A stretch of DNA of 6,660 bases from contig CANQLK010000095.1 of the NCBI GenBank assembly GCA_947624665.1, forward strand, positions 1 through 6,660, in the 5' to 3' direction. How positions within the stretch are numbered: position 1 is the first letter of the stretch; every line of letters begins with the position of its first letter. Positions 1 through 6,239 of this stretch are shown piece by piece. Source of the stretch: Candidatus Gastranaerophilales bacterium. GTDB lineage: Bacteria; Cyanobacteriota; Vampirovibrionia; Gastranaerophilales; Gastranaerophilaceae. The notes under the pieces are model-generated. The model did no database searches. It saw nothing but the letters and a program-made list of their open reading frames with translations, and was not told where the DNA came from. Position numbers and translations under genes: made by a program.

Positions 1-51
1 TCGTGTCCGTCTCTTTTTCTCAAAATCAACAGGTATTTTTTTCGTCTTCAG

Positions 52-71
52 CTATTCTCTTGTCAAGGTCC
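52..71 (-). promoter_or_regulatory. boxA-like antitermination element, rRNA-leader type
   Basis: The minus strand reads GGACCTTGACAAGAGAATAG. From memory this is close to the GAACCTTGAAAACTGCATAG-type boxA region of cyanobacterial rRNA operons, with roughly 14 of 20 positions shared. It is also similar to the CTTTGAAAACT-AATA type found in Firmicutes. Downstream, at about 37-21, comes TACCTGTTGATTTTGAG, which recalls the ACCTGTTAATTC stretch in Bacillus 16S leaders. NusB/NusE would bind such a site to prevent premature termination. No rRNA sequence itself is inside the window, so this is inference from resemblance. Confidence 0.35.
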
Positions 72-250
72 GATTTTTTTCGACCTTTCTAACTTTTCAA
101 GTCTGTTTACTTTTTCGCTTGAAAAGTCATTAGGCTTATGTTAATTCCTTAACTTCTAAATTTTATCACCATTCCTTTAACCATTAGGTGATTAGAATTT
201 ATTATCTGTTACTTCTCGTAACCGGCTTTCAGTCCGTGGAATTAACCACG
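52..250 (-). other. Structured non-coding segment: run of six hairpins, probable stable-RNA leader
   Basis: Positions 1-326 contain no plausible gene on either strand. Read on the minus strand, the segment forms successive inverted repeats. They are CGTGG/CCACG (250-235, loop TTAATT), GTTAC/GTAAC (222-208), a compound stem AAATT..ATCACC/GGTGAT..AATTT (200-158), GTTAA/TTAAC with a GGAA tetraloop (153-140), ACTTTTCAAG/CTTGAAAAGT (127-92, ten perfect pairs) and AAGGTC/GACCTT with two more inner pairs (87-65). None is followed by a U-tract, so they do not look like terminators. A boxA-like sequence follows. I infer an untranslated leader transcribed leftward, most likely of an rRNA operon outside the window. 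The alternative is an unrecognised small structured RNA. Inverted repeats read equally on both strands, so the strand rests on the boxA-like element and the candidate promoter. Confidence 0.45.
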
Positions 251-256
251 TTTATT

Positions 257-285
257 AATCTAATTTAAACACATTTTAAAATCAA
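257..285 (-). promoter_or_regulatory. Candidate promoter for the leftward leader
   Basis: The minus strand shows TTGATT (285-280), a 17-base spacer and TAGATT (262-257). Each hexamer matches the sigma-70 consensus at four of six positions. The predicted start near 250 coincides with the first base of the CGTGG/CCACG hairpin, which is what makes the candidate worth recording. In DNA this A+T-rich, matches of this quality arise often by chance. Confidence 0.25.
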
Positions 286-326
286 TACTTTATTTTACGT
301 ATATTAAGTTTTGTAAACTTGTTTTC

Positions 327-1436
327 TTATTTTATTCCTTTTAACACTTCAACTATTCGTTTTGAAGCATTTCCGTCACCATACGGATTTATGGATTCGG
401 ACATCTTTTTATACTCGTTTTCATTGCTCAGTAGCAATTGCACGTTCGCTGCTATTTTCTCTCTATCCGTACCGACTAATTTTACCGTACCATATTCTAC
501 GGCCTCGGGACGTTCTGTTGTATCTCTCAGCACCAATACGGGTTTTCCTAATGACGGCGCTTCCTCTTGAACTCCGCCCGAATCCGTCATTATTATATAT
601 GATTTCTTCATTAACGTACAGAATTGCGCATATTCTAAAGGTTCTATCAAGTGTATTCTTTCATGCCCGTCCAACAGTTCATATACCGGTTTTCTCACGT
701 TCGGATTAGGATGCACGGGATATACAAATTCTATATCTTTATTATTTTTAAGCAGTTCAAGTATTGCTTTGCAAATATTTTTTATAGGTTCTCCAAAATT
801 TTCCCGTCTGTGGGAGGTTAACAATATTGTTTTCAGTTCTGGATTTAATTTCAGTCCTTCTATTTCAGTTTCGTGGTTTTTTACCGTATATAAAAGTGCA
901 TCTATTACGGTATTACCTGTCTTATAAATATGTTCTTCGGATATTTTTGACTCTTTTAAATTTTGGCATGATTTTTCTGTCGGTGCAAAATGGTATGTAC
1001 ATACTGCATCGGTAAATACTCTGTTTATTTCTTCGGGAAAAGGATAATATTTATCAAAAGTTCTAAGTCCTGCTTCCACATGCCCAACCGGAACTTTAGC
1101 ATAAAACGCCGATAATGCCGCTCCCATTGAGGTTGTTGTATCTCCGTGTACCAAAACAACGTCGGGACGTTCTTTTTCTATTACATCTTTTGTTTTCAAC
1201 AGAACATCGCTTGTCAGAGTCCATAAATTTTGATTTTCTTTCATTATATTCAAATCATAATCAGGCTTTATTTTAAATAATTCCAATACCTGATCCAAAA
1301 TCTGCCTGTGTTGTGCGCTTACGCATACTATGCTTTCAAAGCATTCTTTATTTTTTTCGAGTTCTTTTACAAGAGGCGCCATTTTTATTGCCTCAGGTCT
1401 TGTTCCGAATATTGTCAATACTTTTATTTTTGCCAC
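327..1436 (-). CDS. wecB: UDP-N-acetylglucosamine 2-epimerase (non-hydrolysing)
   Basis: This cytoplasmic enzyme interconverts UDP-GlcNAc and UDP-ManNAc, supplying ManNAc units for surface polysaccharide or teichoic-acid-like polymers. The 369 residues match the usual family length and show the full signature set: FGTRPEAIKMAP (10-21), HGDTTT (97-102), HVEAGLR (119-125), PEEINR (134-139), TSHRREN (207-213), HPNP (242-245), TDSGGVQEEAP (284-294) and RDTTERPE (304-311). The residues expected to act in catalysis or UDP binding (D99, E121, E135/E136, H209) are present, so it should be active. The start codon is GTG. It is supported by AAGG eight bases upstream, overlapping the trpS stop, and by the MAKIKVLTIFGTRPEA start typical of the family. 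The gene lies 10 bp after trpS and is probably co-transcribed with it. No ManNAc dehydrogenase or glycosyltransferase lies beside it, so the polymer served is unknown. The name mnaA would fit equally well. Confidence 0.95.
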   Translation of the reverse strand: MAKIKVLTIFGTRPEAIKMAPLVKELEKNKECFESIVCVSAQHRQILDQVLELFKIKPDYDLNIMKENQNLWTLTSDVLLKTKDVIEKERPDVVLVHGDTTTSMGAALSAFYAKVPVGHVEAGLRTFDKYYPFPEEINRVFTDAVCTYHFAPTEKSCQNLKESKISEEHIYKTGNTVIDALLYTVKNHETEIEGLKLNPELKTILLTSHRRENFGEPIKNICKAILELLKNNKDIEFVYPVHPNPNVRKPVYELLDGHERIHLIEPLEYAQFCTLMKKSYIIMTDSGGVQEEAPSLGKPVLVLRDTTERPEAVEYGTVKLVGTDREKIAANVQLLLSNENEYKKMSESINPYGDGNASKRIVEVLKGIK

Positions 1437-1446
1437 AATTAAAACC

Positions 1447-2460
1447 TTATATATTTACAGCATCTCTGACTTTTTTAAGTGTCTTTTCCGCTTCCATAGC
1501 GGCTTTTTTGTTTCCCTCGTTTATTATATCCTTGACCTTGTCGATATCTTTTTGAAGTTCTGACCGTTTTTCTCTTATTGGTGCAAATTTTTCATTTACT
1601 ATGCAGCCCAATTGTCTTTTACAATCAGCACATCCCCTTTTTCCTGCCTTGCATTCGCTTTTAACCTGAGTGATTATCTCATTCTCTGCAAATACCTGAT
1701 AATATTTAAATGCCACTTCACATTTATCGGGATGTCCGGGGTCATCTTTTCTTGCTCGACTTCTATCCGTTATGCACTGCATTATTTTTTTGCTTGTTGT
1801 CACTTCATCATCCGAAATTTTTATATCATTATGGAAGGATTTACCCATTTTTTGCCCATCTACACCTTGCAGCAATGGAATTTGTGTTAATCTCGGTTTC
1901 GGTTCGTTGAATAGTTCAGTTTTATATATATTATTAAATCTTCTTGCTATATCACGTGTAATTTCAAGGTGTGCCAATTGATCCACACCGACGGGAACTA
2001 TGGCTCCGTTCATTGCCATTATATCTGCAGACATCAATACCGGATATCCCAATAAACCGTAGCTCATTTGCGGCATATTTTCAGAATTATCCTCGTTTTT
2101 ACTCTTTAAAATTTTTACCATATCTTTTAACGTAGGATCTCGCTCTACCCAGTTATTTGGAGTTATCATGCTTAATAATATATGTAATTCCGCTATTTGT
2201 AATACGCTTGATTGGAAATATATTGTTGATTTTTCGGGATTTATTCCACAAGCAAGCCAGTCTGTTACTACGTCCAGTTTATCCTGCTTCAGATTCTCGG
2301 TTTTATCATATTTAGTTGTCAGTGCATGCCAGTCTGCGACGAAATAAAAGCAGTTATATTTTTCCTGCAGTGCTACCCAGTTTGTTATAACTCCCATATA
2401 ATGTCCCAAATGCAGTTTACCTGTTGAACGCATGCCGGATACTAAATTTTCTTTTTCCAT
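1447..2460 (-). CDS. trpS: Tryptophan--tRNA ligase (TrpRS) with a Fe-S-type cysteine motif
   Basis: This class I aminoacyl-tRNA synthetase charges tRNA-Trp in the cytoplasm. At 337 residues it has the usual bacterial length. The HIGH motif is HLGH (17-20) and the KMSKS motif is KMGKS (204-208). Family blocks GMRSTGKLHLGHYMG (9-23) and MSADIMAMNGAIVPVGVDQLAHLEITRDIA (143-172) are intact. Four cysteines, C247, C270, C277 and C280, are spaced C-x22-C-x6-C-x2-C. This is the spacing described for the [4Fe-4S] cluster of Thermotoga maritima TrpRS, which lies near the tRNA anticodon. C286 is an extra cysteine nearby. The ATG start follows AAAGG with a six-base spacer and a strong promoter. It leads a probable two-gene unit with wecB and diverges from mutL. 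I see no T-box or trp-type leader; the predicted 5' UTR is only about 18 bases. Confidence 0.97.
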   Translation of the reverse strand: MEKENLVSGMRSTGKLHLGHYMGVITNWVALQEKYNCFYFVADWHALTTKYDKTENLKQDKLDVVTDWLACGINPEKSTIYFQSSVLQIAELHILLSMITPNNWVERDPTLKDMVKILKSKNEDNSENMPQMSYGLLGYPVLMSADIMAMNGAIVPVGVDQLAHLEITRDIARRFNNIYKTELFNEPKPRLTQIPLLQGVDGQKMGKSFHNDIKISDDEVTTSKKIMQCITDRSRARKDDPGHPDKCEVAFKYYQVFAENEIITQVKSECKAGKRGCADCKRQLGCIVNEKFAPIREKRSELQKDIDKVKDIINEGNKKAAMEAEKTLKKVRDAVNI

Positions 2461-2484
2461 TATTTACCTTTCTTATAATTATTA

Positions 2485-2513
2485 ATTATAAATAAACTAA
2501 AAAAAAATAACAA
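2485..2513 (-). promoter_or_regulatory. Sigma-70-type promoter of trpS-wecB
   Basis: The minus strand reads TTGTTA (2513-2508), a 17-base T-rich spacer and a perfect TATAAT (2490-2485). Transcription would start near 2478, giving a leader of about 18 bases that includes the AAAGG ribosome site at 2471-2467. The short leader leaves no room for a T-box or attenuator. Confidence 0.65.
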
Positions 2514-2545
2514 ATGTAAAACTATTTATCAGTTAAATAACATCT

Positions 2546-2566
2546 TATGATTTAATGTATTAAAAT
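2546..2566 (+). promoter_or_regulatory. Candidate -10 elements of mutL
   Basis: Two possible -10 hexamers precede mutL: TATGAT (2546-2551) and TAAAAT (2561-2566). Neither has a good -35 at 16-18 bases. The first would give a leader of about 15 bases, and the second would start transcription at or next to the ATG. No Shine-Dalgarno sequence is visible in the 30 bases before mutL, so the start rests on homology alone (MKRIKQLSTNLINQIAAGEVI is a standard MutL N-terminus). Confidence 0.25.
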
Positions 2567-2572
2567 TAGATT

Positions 2573-4342
2573 ATGAAACGAATAAAACAATTATCAACCA
2601 ATCTTATAAATCAAATTGCAGCAGGGGAAGTTATTGAAAGACCATACAGTGTTGTAAAGGAACTTGTTGAAAATTCGATAGATGCAGGTGCTTCTAAAAT
2701 CGAGATATCTGTTTCGAATAATTGCAGAAATATTCGTATTGCGGATAACGGATCGGGCATTTATCCCGATGACATTCAGCTTGCTTTTACAAAGCATGCC
2801 ACAAGTAAATTATCCGATGAAACGGGTTTATTTAACATTAATACCTTAGGATTCAGAGGTGAAGCTCTTGCAAGTATAATTTCCATTGCCAAAGTTACCT
2901 GCACAACCCGAACCGCAGATTTTGACTTCGGAACAAAAGTTGAATCCGTTAATTCCGTTGTTAATGCTTCTAAAACAGGTTGCGCACAAGGTACCATTAT
3001 GGAGGTTAATGATTTATTCTTCAATCAACCAGCAAGACTTAAATTTTTAAAAAACGAGAAAACCGAATTTTCTTATATTCAAGAACTAGTTCAAGCACTT
3101 GCACTCTCTCATCCTGATATATCTTTCACATTAAAACATAATAATTCCGTCGTTCTTTCGGCTGCTCAAAATTCAAATTTAATTACCAGAATTAGTGAAA
3201 TTTACTCCAATGATATTATTAAAGAATTAAAAGAAATAAATAAAGAAGACAAACTTTCGGGTTTAAAAATAACGGGATTTGCTTCCGTACCAAGCTATAC
3301 ACGTTCAAGCAAGAAATCTGTATATACATTTATAAATAACAGAACCGTTAAATGCCCTGTTTTATTAAAAGCTATTGATACAGCATATAAGAATATGTTA
3401 CCTTCCGGCAGATACCCTTTTATTGTTTTAAATTTGAGTATCGGAAATGATGATATTGACGTTAATGTTCATCCCACAAAACGTGAAGTCAGGTATAAAA
3501 ATCCTAATCAAATATTTAATTTTGTATACTCCGCCATCGATTTTGCTCTTAATGCCGTTAAAAACTCTTCTGCTGACTCTAAACCCGCACAACCGATTAA
3601 TATAATCCCAATTACTAAATCTATTAATGAAGAACCTTTCAAAACCGATGAACCCACACAAAATTCATCAGTTTTTCCCATAAATATGAATTTTAAATCG
3701 GAAAAAGAATTCACTGAAAAACCGTTTGTCTGTCAAAAACCTATGGAAATCAGTTTTGAAAATCCCGCTAATTTTAAGAAAATCAATATAATAGGACAGT
3801 TTAAAAATACTTATATTTTGGTTGAAAATGAAGATAATCTTGAAATTATAGACCAACATATAGCTCAAGAACGCTATATATATGAAAAATTAAAAAGCGA
3901 AAAGCAAATTGCTTCTCAATTATTATTTATTTCCGATGTTATGGATTTAGAGGCAACAGATGTTGATCTGTTAGAAAATTCTAAAAATAATCTTGAAAAA
4001 TTCGGTTATAAAATTGAGAAAATTTCTAACACGCAAGTCATTTTTAAAAAAATTCCTCAAGTGCTTTCTAATGCAAATCTTAATGATGTTCTATCGGAAT
4101 TGTTAACAAATTTAAGAGATTCAACAAATAGTAAATTGGATACTATTGAAGAAAAGATATTAATTACCACTTCCTGTAAAGCCTCTGTTAAAGCGGGGGA
4201 AAAGCTTACCCCGTGGCAAATGGAAGAAATTGTCAAAAATTTAAGAACAACAAAAAATCCTTATACTTGCCCTCACGGCAGACCGATTTCACATTTTATT
4301 CCTTATAAGGAGGTTGCCTCTTTCTTTAACAGAAGCTTATGA
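2573..4342 (+). CDS. mutL: DNA mismatch repair protein MutL, endonuclease type
   Basis: MutL couples MutS mismatch recognition to strand removal. The 589-residue protein has an N-terminal GHKL ATPase domain (about 1-330) with QIAAGEVIERP (14-24), catalytic ELVENSIDAGA (30-40, E33), IADNGSGI (56-63), GFRGEAL (93-99) and NVHPTKREV (298-306). A polar, low-complexity linker (about 331-400) follows. The C-terminal domain (about 403-589) carries the metal-binding nuclease motifs DQHIAQERYIYE (427-438), SCKAS (534-538) and CPHGRP (566-571). It should therefore nick DNA itself, as in bacteria without MutH. The first motif has I430 where many have alanine (DQHA); as I recall, cyanobacterial MutL also has QHI. 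The clamp-binding segment (449-454, QLLFIS) is degenerate. mutS is not in the window. The gene diverges from trpS and is followed 25 bp later by the mlaE-type gene. Confidence 0.97.
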   Translation: MKRIKQLSTNLINQIAAGEVIERPYSVVKELVENSIDAGASKIEISVSNNCRNIRIADNGSGIYPDDIQLAFTKHATSKLSDETGLFNINTLGFRGEALASIISIAKVTCTTRTADFDFGTKVESVNSVVNASKTGCAQGTIMEVNDLFFNQPARLKFLKNEKTEFSYIQELVQALALSHPDISFTLKHNNSVVLSAAQNSNLITRISEIYSNDIIKELKEINKEDKLSGLKITGFASVPSYTRSSKKSVYTFINNRTVKCPVLLKAIDTAYKNMLPSGRYPFIVLNLSIGNDDIDVNVHPTKREVRYKNPNQIFNFVYSAIDFALNAVKNSSADSKPAQPINIIPITKSINEEPFKTDEPTQNSSVFPINMNFKSEKEFTEKPFVCQKPMEISFENPANFKKINIIGQFKNTYILVENEDNLEIIDQHIAQERYIYEKLKSEKQIASQLLFISDVMDLEATDVDLLENSKNNLEKFGYKIEKISNTQVIFKKIPQVLSNANLNDVLSELLTNLRDSTNSKLDTIEEKILITTSCKASVKAGEKLTPWQMEEIVKNLRTTKNPYTCPHGRPISHFIPYKEVASFFNRSL

Positions 4343-4354
4343 TAAAATATAATT

Positions 4355-4358
4355 GAGG
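4355..4358 (+). promoter_or_regulatory. Ribosome binding site that decides the mlaE start
   Basis: GAGG sits nine bases before the ATG at 4368. The in-frame TTG at 4353 overlaps this site and has no ribosome site of its own at the right distance, so the ATG is preferred and the five extra residues (MRQHN) are left out. Confidence 0.6.
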
Positions 4359-4367
4359 CAGCATAAT

Positions 4368-5102
4368 ATGATAAGTTTCTTAGGTCTTTGCATACAAAAT
4401 TTAATTCAAACGATAAAATACATTCTGAACGGGAATGCGAAATTTTCGTCTGTGTTATCTCAAGCTGCAATGATAAGTTATGATTCACTGCCCATCAGTT
4501 TAAGCATAGTATTTATAGCTGCTGCGATAATTTCACTTCAGGTATCAAAGCAATTTCTTATGTCGGGCGCCGAAAGTTATGTTGGCGGTTTCCTAGCGGT
4601 TGCGCTTATCAGAGAGCTCGCCCCCGGTTTTGCCGCTTTAGCTGTCAGTGCCAGAGCTGGTACCGCTATCAGTGCCGAAATAGCTAATATGCAGGTTACT
4701 TCTCAAGTTGATGCAATTAAAACGCTTAAAGTTGATCCTATCGGTTATTATTTTGCGCCGAGAATTATTGCAGGCGCAATTACCGTTCCCATGGTTGTCA
4801 TTCTTGCCGAATTATTCGGTGTCCTTGGCGGTATGATTGTTTCTTATTTCACTATAGGACTTCATCCTAACAGATATATTTCTTCCGTCTGGCAATTCTT
4901 AAATACAAGAGATATTTATATAAGTCTTTTAAAAGCCGTTATTTTCGGAATTCTTATTCCGCTTGTCTGTGCTACTCAAGGCTATAAGACAACAGGCGGT
5001 GCAAAAAACGTTGGTATTTCCACAACAAAAGCCGCCATTAAATCTACTGTTTTTCTTTTAATGGCGGATTTGATAATTACTTTCTTATTTTATGTTTGTT
5101 AA
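4368..5102 (+). CDS. mlaE: MlaE/YrbE-family ABC transporter permease
   Basis: This is the inner-membrane permease of an Mla-type phospholipid transporter, which works with an ATPase (MlaF) and an MCE-domain substrate protein (MlaD) to move lipids between inner and outer membranes. The 244-residue protein is close to the family's 250-260. The family core is clear at 82-117: RELAPGFAALAVSARAGTA followed by ISAEIANMQVTSQVDAI, then LKVDPIGYY and PRIIAG (131-136). Hydrophobic segments lie at about 43-58, 73-92, 134-160, 185-203 and 225-243. It probably shares a transcript with mutL (25-bp gap), but the functions are unrelated. No mlaF or mlaD partner is adjacent, a dispersed arrangement known in cyanobacteria and in the plant TGD1/2/3 system. 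The stop codon overlaps that of convergent pilT. Family assignment is firm; the transported lipid and direction are not visible. Confidence 0.92.
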   Translation: MISFLGLCIQNLIQTIKYILNGNAKFSSVLSQAAMISYDSLPISLSIVFIAAAIISLQVSKQFLMSGAESYVGGFLAVALIRELAPGFAALAVSARAGTAISAEIANMQVTSQVDAIKTLKVDPIGYYFAPRIIAGAITVPMVVILAELFGVLGGMIVSYFTIGLHPNRYISSVWQFLNTRDIYISLLKAVIFGILIPLVCATQGYKTTGGAKNVGISTTKAAIKSTVFLLMADLIITFLFYVC

Positions 5103-6196
5103 TTATTATCTTCAAAATTAATATCTGACGTAATTCCTGCAAGACGTTTAAATTCTTCGGGTCTTTGGGATTTTGCAAAAGCATCTTCAGCACTTACAAG
5201 TTTATTTCTGTAAAGATTTGCAAGCGCAGCTTCAAGAGTTTGCATGCCTTGTCCTGCTCCTGTTTGGATTGCCGAATATATTTGAGCGGACTTTCCTTCT
5301 CTTATCATATTTGCTATGGCATTATTTTTTACCAAAATTTCCTGAGCCATAACTCTGCCTTTTTTCGTACCGTCAAGCTGCAATTTCGGTAAAAGTGTCT
5401 GGGCAAATACAGCTTCTAAGCATCCTCCAAGCTGAACACGTATCTGTTGCTGCTGACCTTCAGGAAAAACATCTATTATACGGTCGATTGTTTGGCTTGC
5501 CGAGCTTGTATGTAATGTTCCGAATACCAAGTGTCCCGTTTCAGCTGCCGTTAACGCCAAACTTATTGTTTCTATATCACGCATTTCGCCGACCAGTATA
5601 ATATCGGGGTCTTCTCTTAATGATGATTTTAAAGCATTTGAAAATGAACGGGTATCTTGTCCCAATTCTCTTTGGTGAATTACACTTTTCTTCGATTTAT
5701 GCACAAATTCGATAGGGTCTTCGATTGTTAATATATGTTCGCTTCGTGTTTCGTTGATGTAATCTATCATTGAAGCAAGGGTTGTTGATTTACCGCTTCC
5801 TGTCGGCCCTGTTACAAGTATCAGACCTCTCGGTTTTTTAGTGATTGTTCTTACTACCTCTGATAACCCCAATGTTTCAAATGATGGAATATCACTGGTA
5901 ATAGTTCTGAATGCGGCAGCATAAGTACCTTTGTTTTTATATATATTTACCCTGAATCTGCCAAGCCCCGATATACCGTATGACATATCAAGCTCCCAGT
6001 TTTGTTCCAATATTCGTCTTTGTTCATTCGTTAGCATCGGAAATAATAAATTTTCAGTCGCCTCTGAGGTCAACGGTTCATATTTTGTTCTTAATAAATT
6101 TCCATCTACCCTTATTACCGGCGGAAGTCCTACAGATATATGCAAATCGCTTGCTCTATGCTGAACAACTTCATTTAACAAGTCATCTATTATCAT
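5099..6196 (-). CDS. pilT: Type IV pilus retraction ATPase PilT
   Basis: PilT is a hexameric cytoplasmic ATPase at the pilus base that depolymerises the pilin fibre, driving twitching, adhesion or DNA uptake. The 365 residues match the family length. An N-terminal PAS-like domain starts with ASDLHISVGLPPVIRVDG (15-32). The RecA-like core has Walker A GPTGSGKST (130-138), the Asp box ILTIEDPIEFVH (155-166), Walker B with DPDIILVGEMRD (196-207) and the His box TGHLVFGTLHTSSA (220-233). The C-terminal motif AIANMIREGK (293-302) corresponds to the AIRNLIRE helix that marks retraction ATPases rather than the assembly ATPase PilB. The ATG is preceded by AGAGGT (6207-6202) with a five-base spacer. 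It lies 43 bp after the transporter gene on the same strand and may share its transcript. pilB and pilC are not in the window. Confidence 0.96.
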   Translation of the reverse strand: MIIDDLLNEVVQHRASDLHISVGLPPVIRVDGNLLRTKYEPLTSEATENLLFPMLTNEQRRILEQNWELDMSYGISGLGRFRVNIYKNKGTYAAAFRTITSDIPSFETLGLSEVVRTITKKPRGLILVTGPTGSGKSTTLASMIDYINETRSEHILTIEDPIEFVHKSKKSVIHQRELGQDTRSFSNALKSSLREDPDIILVGEMRDIETISLALTAAETGHLVFGTLHTSSASQTIDRIIDVFPEGQQQQIRVQLGGCLEAVFAQTLLPKLQLDGTKKGRVMAQEILVKNNAIANMIREGKSAQIYSAIQTGAGQGMQTLEAALANLYRNKLVSAEDAFAKSQRPEEFKRLAGITSDINFEDNN

Positions 6197-6201
6197 ATAT
6201 T

Positions 6202-6207
6202 ACCTCT
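6202..6207 (-). promoter_or_regulatory. Ribosome binding site of pilT
   Basis: The minus strand reads AGAGGT five bases before the pilT ATG at 6196. It is the strongest Shine-Dalgarno sequence of the window and supports this start over any internal one. Confidence 0.6.
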
Positions 6208-6239
6208 ATTTTATCTGTTGTTATTTTTATGATAACCGT

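Noticed and set aside
120..170. RNase P RNA end, suggested by GGCTTAT at 133-139 on the plus strand
   Set aside because: The other conserved P RNA blocks are not seen at the expected distance, and no ACAGAAA-like run precedes GGCTTAT.
306..326. Hairpin AAGTTT/AAACTT as a terminator for wecB
   Set aside because: The stem is short and A+T-rich. The T-rich run follows it only on the plus strand, whereas wecB is read on the minus strand.
319..709. Plus-strand open frames opposite wecB (319-570, 362-709)
   Set aside because: They lie antisense to a gene with all its family motifs and have no recognisable domains, so they are shadow frames. The same applies to the frames antisense to trpS, mutL and pilT.
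4307..4323. AAGGAGGT and the small AAGGAGG-TTG-CCTCTTT hairpin near the mutL 3' end
   Set aside because: The sequence encodes K-E-V in mutL, lies more than 50 bases before the mlaE ATG, and has a separate GAGG at the right distance to serve that gene. The hairpin has a three-base loop and a G-U pair.
4353..4367. TTG start at 4353 for the mlaE-type gene
   Set aside because: It overlaps the ribosome binding site of the better ATG at 4368 and adds only MRQHN, which is not needed to match the family.
6220..6236. Hairpin GTTAT/ATAAC between the permease gene and pilT as a terminator or operator
   Set aside because: It has only five A+T-rich pairs and no T-tract in the direction of transcription. 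It is expected by chance in such DNA.
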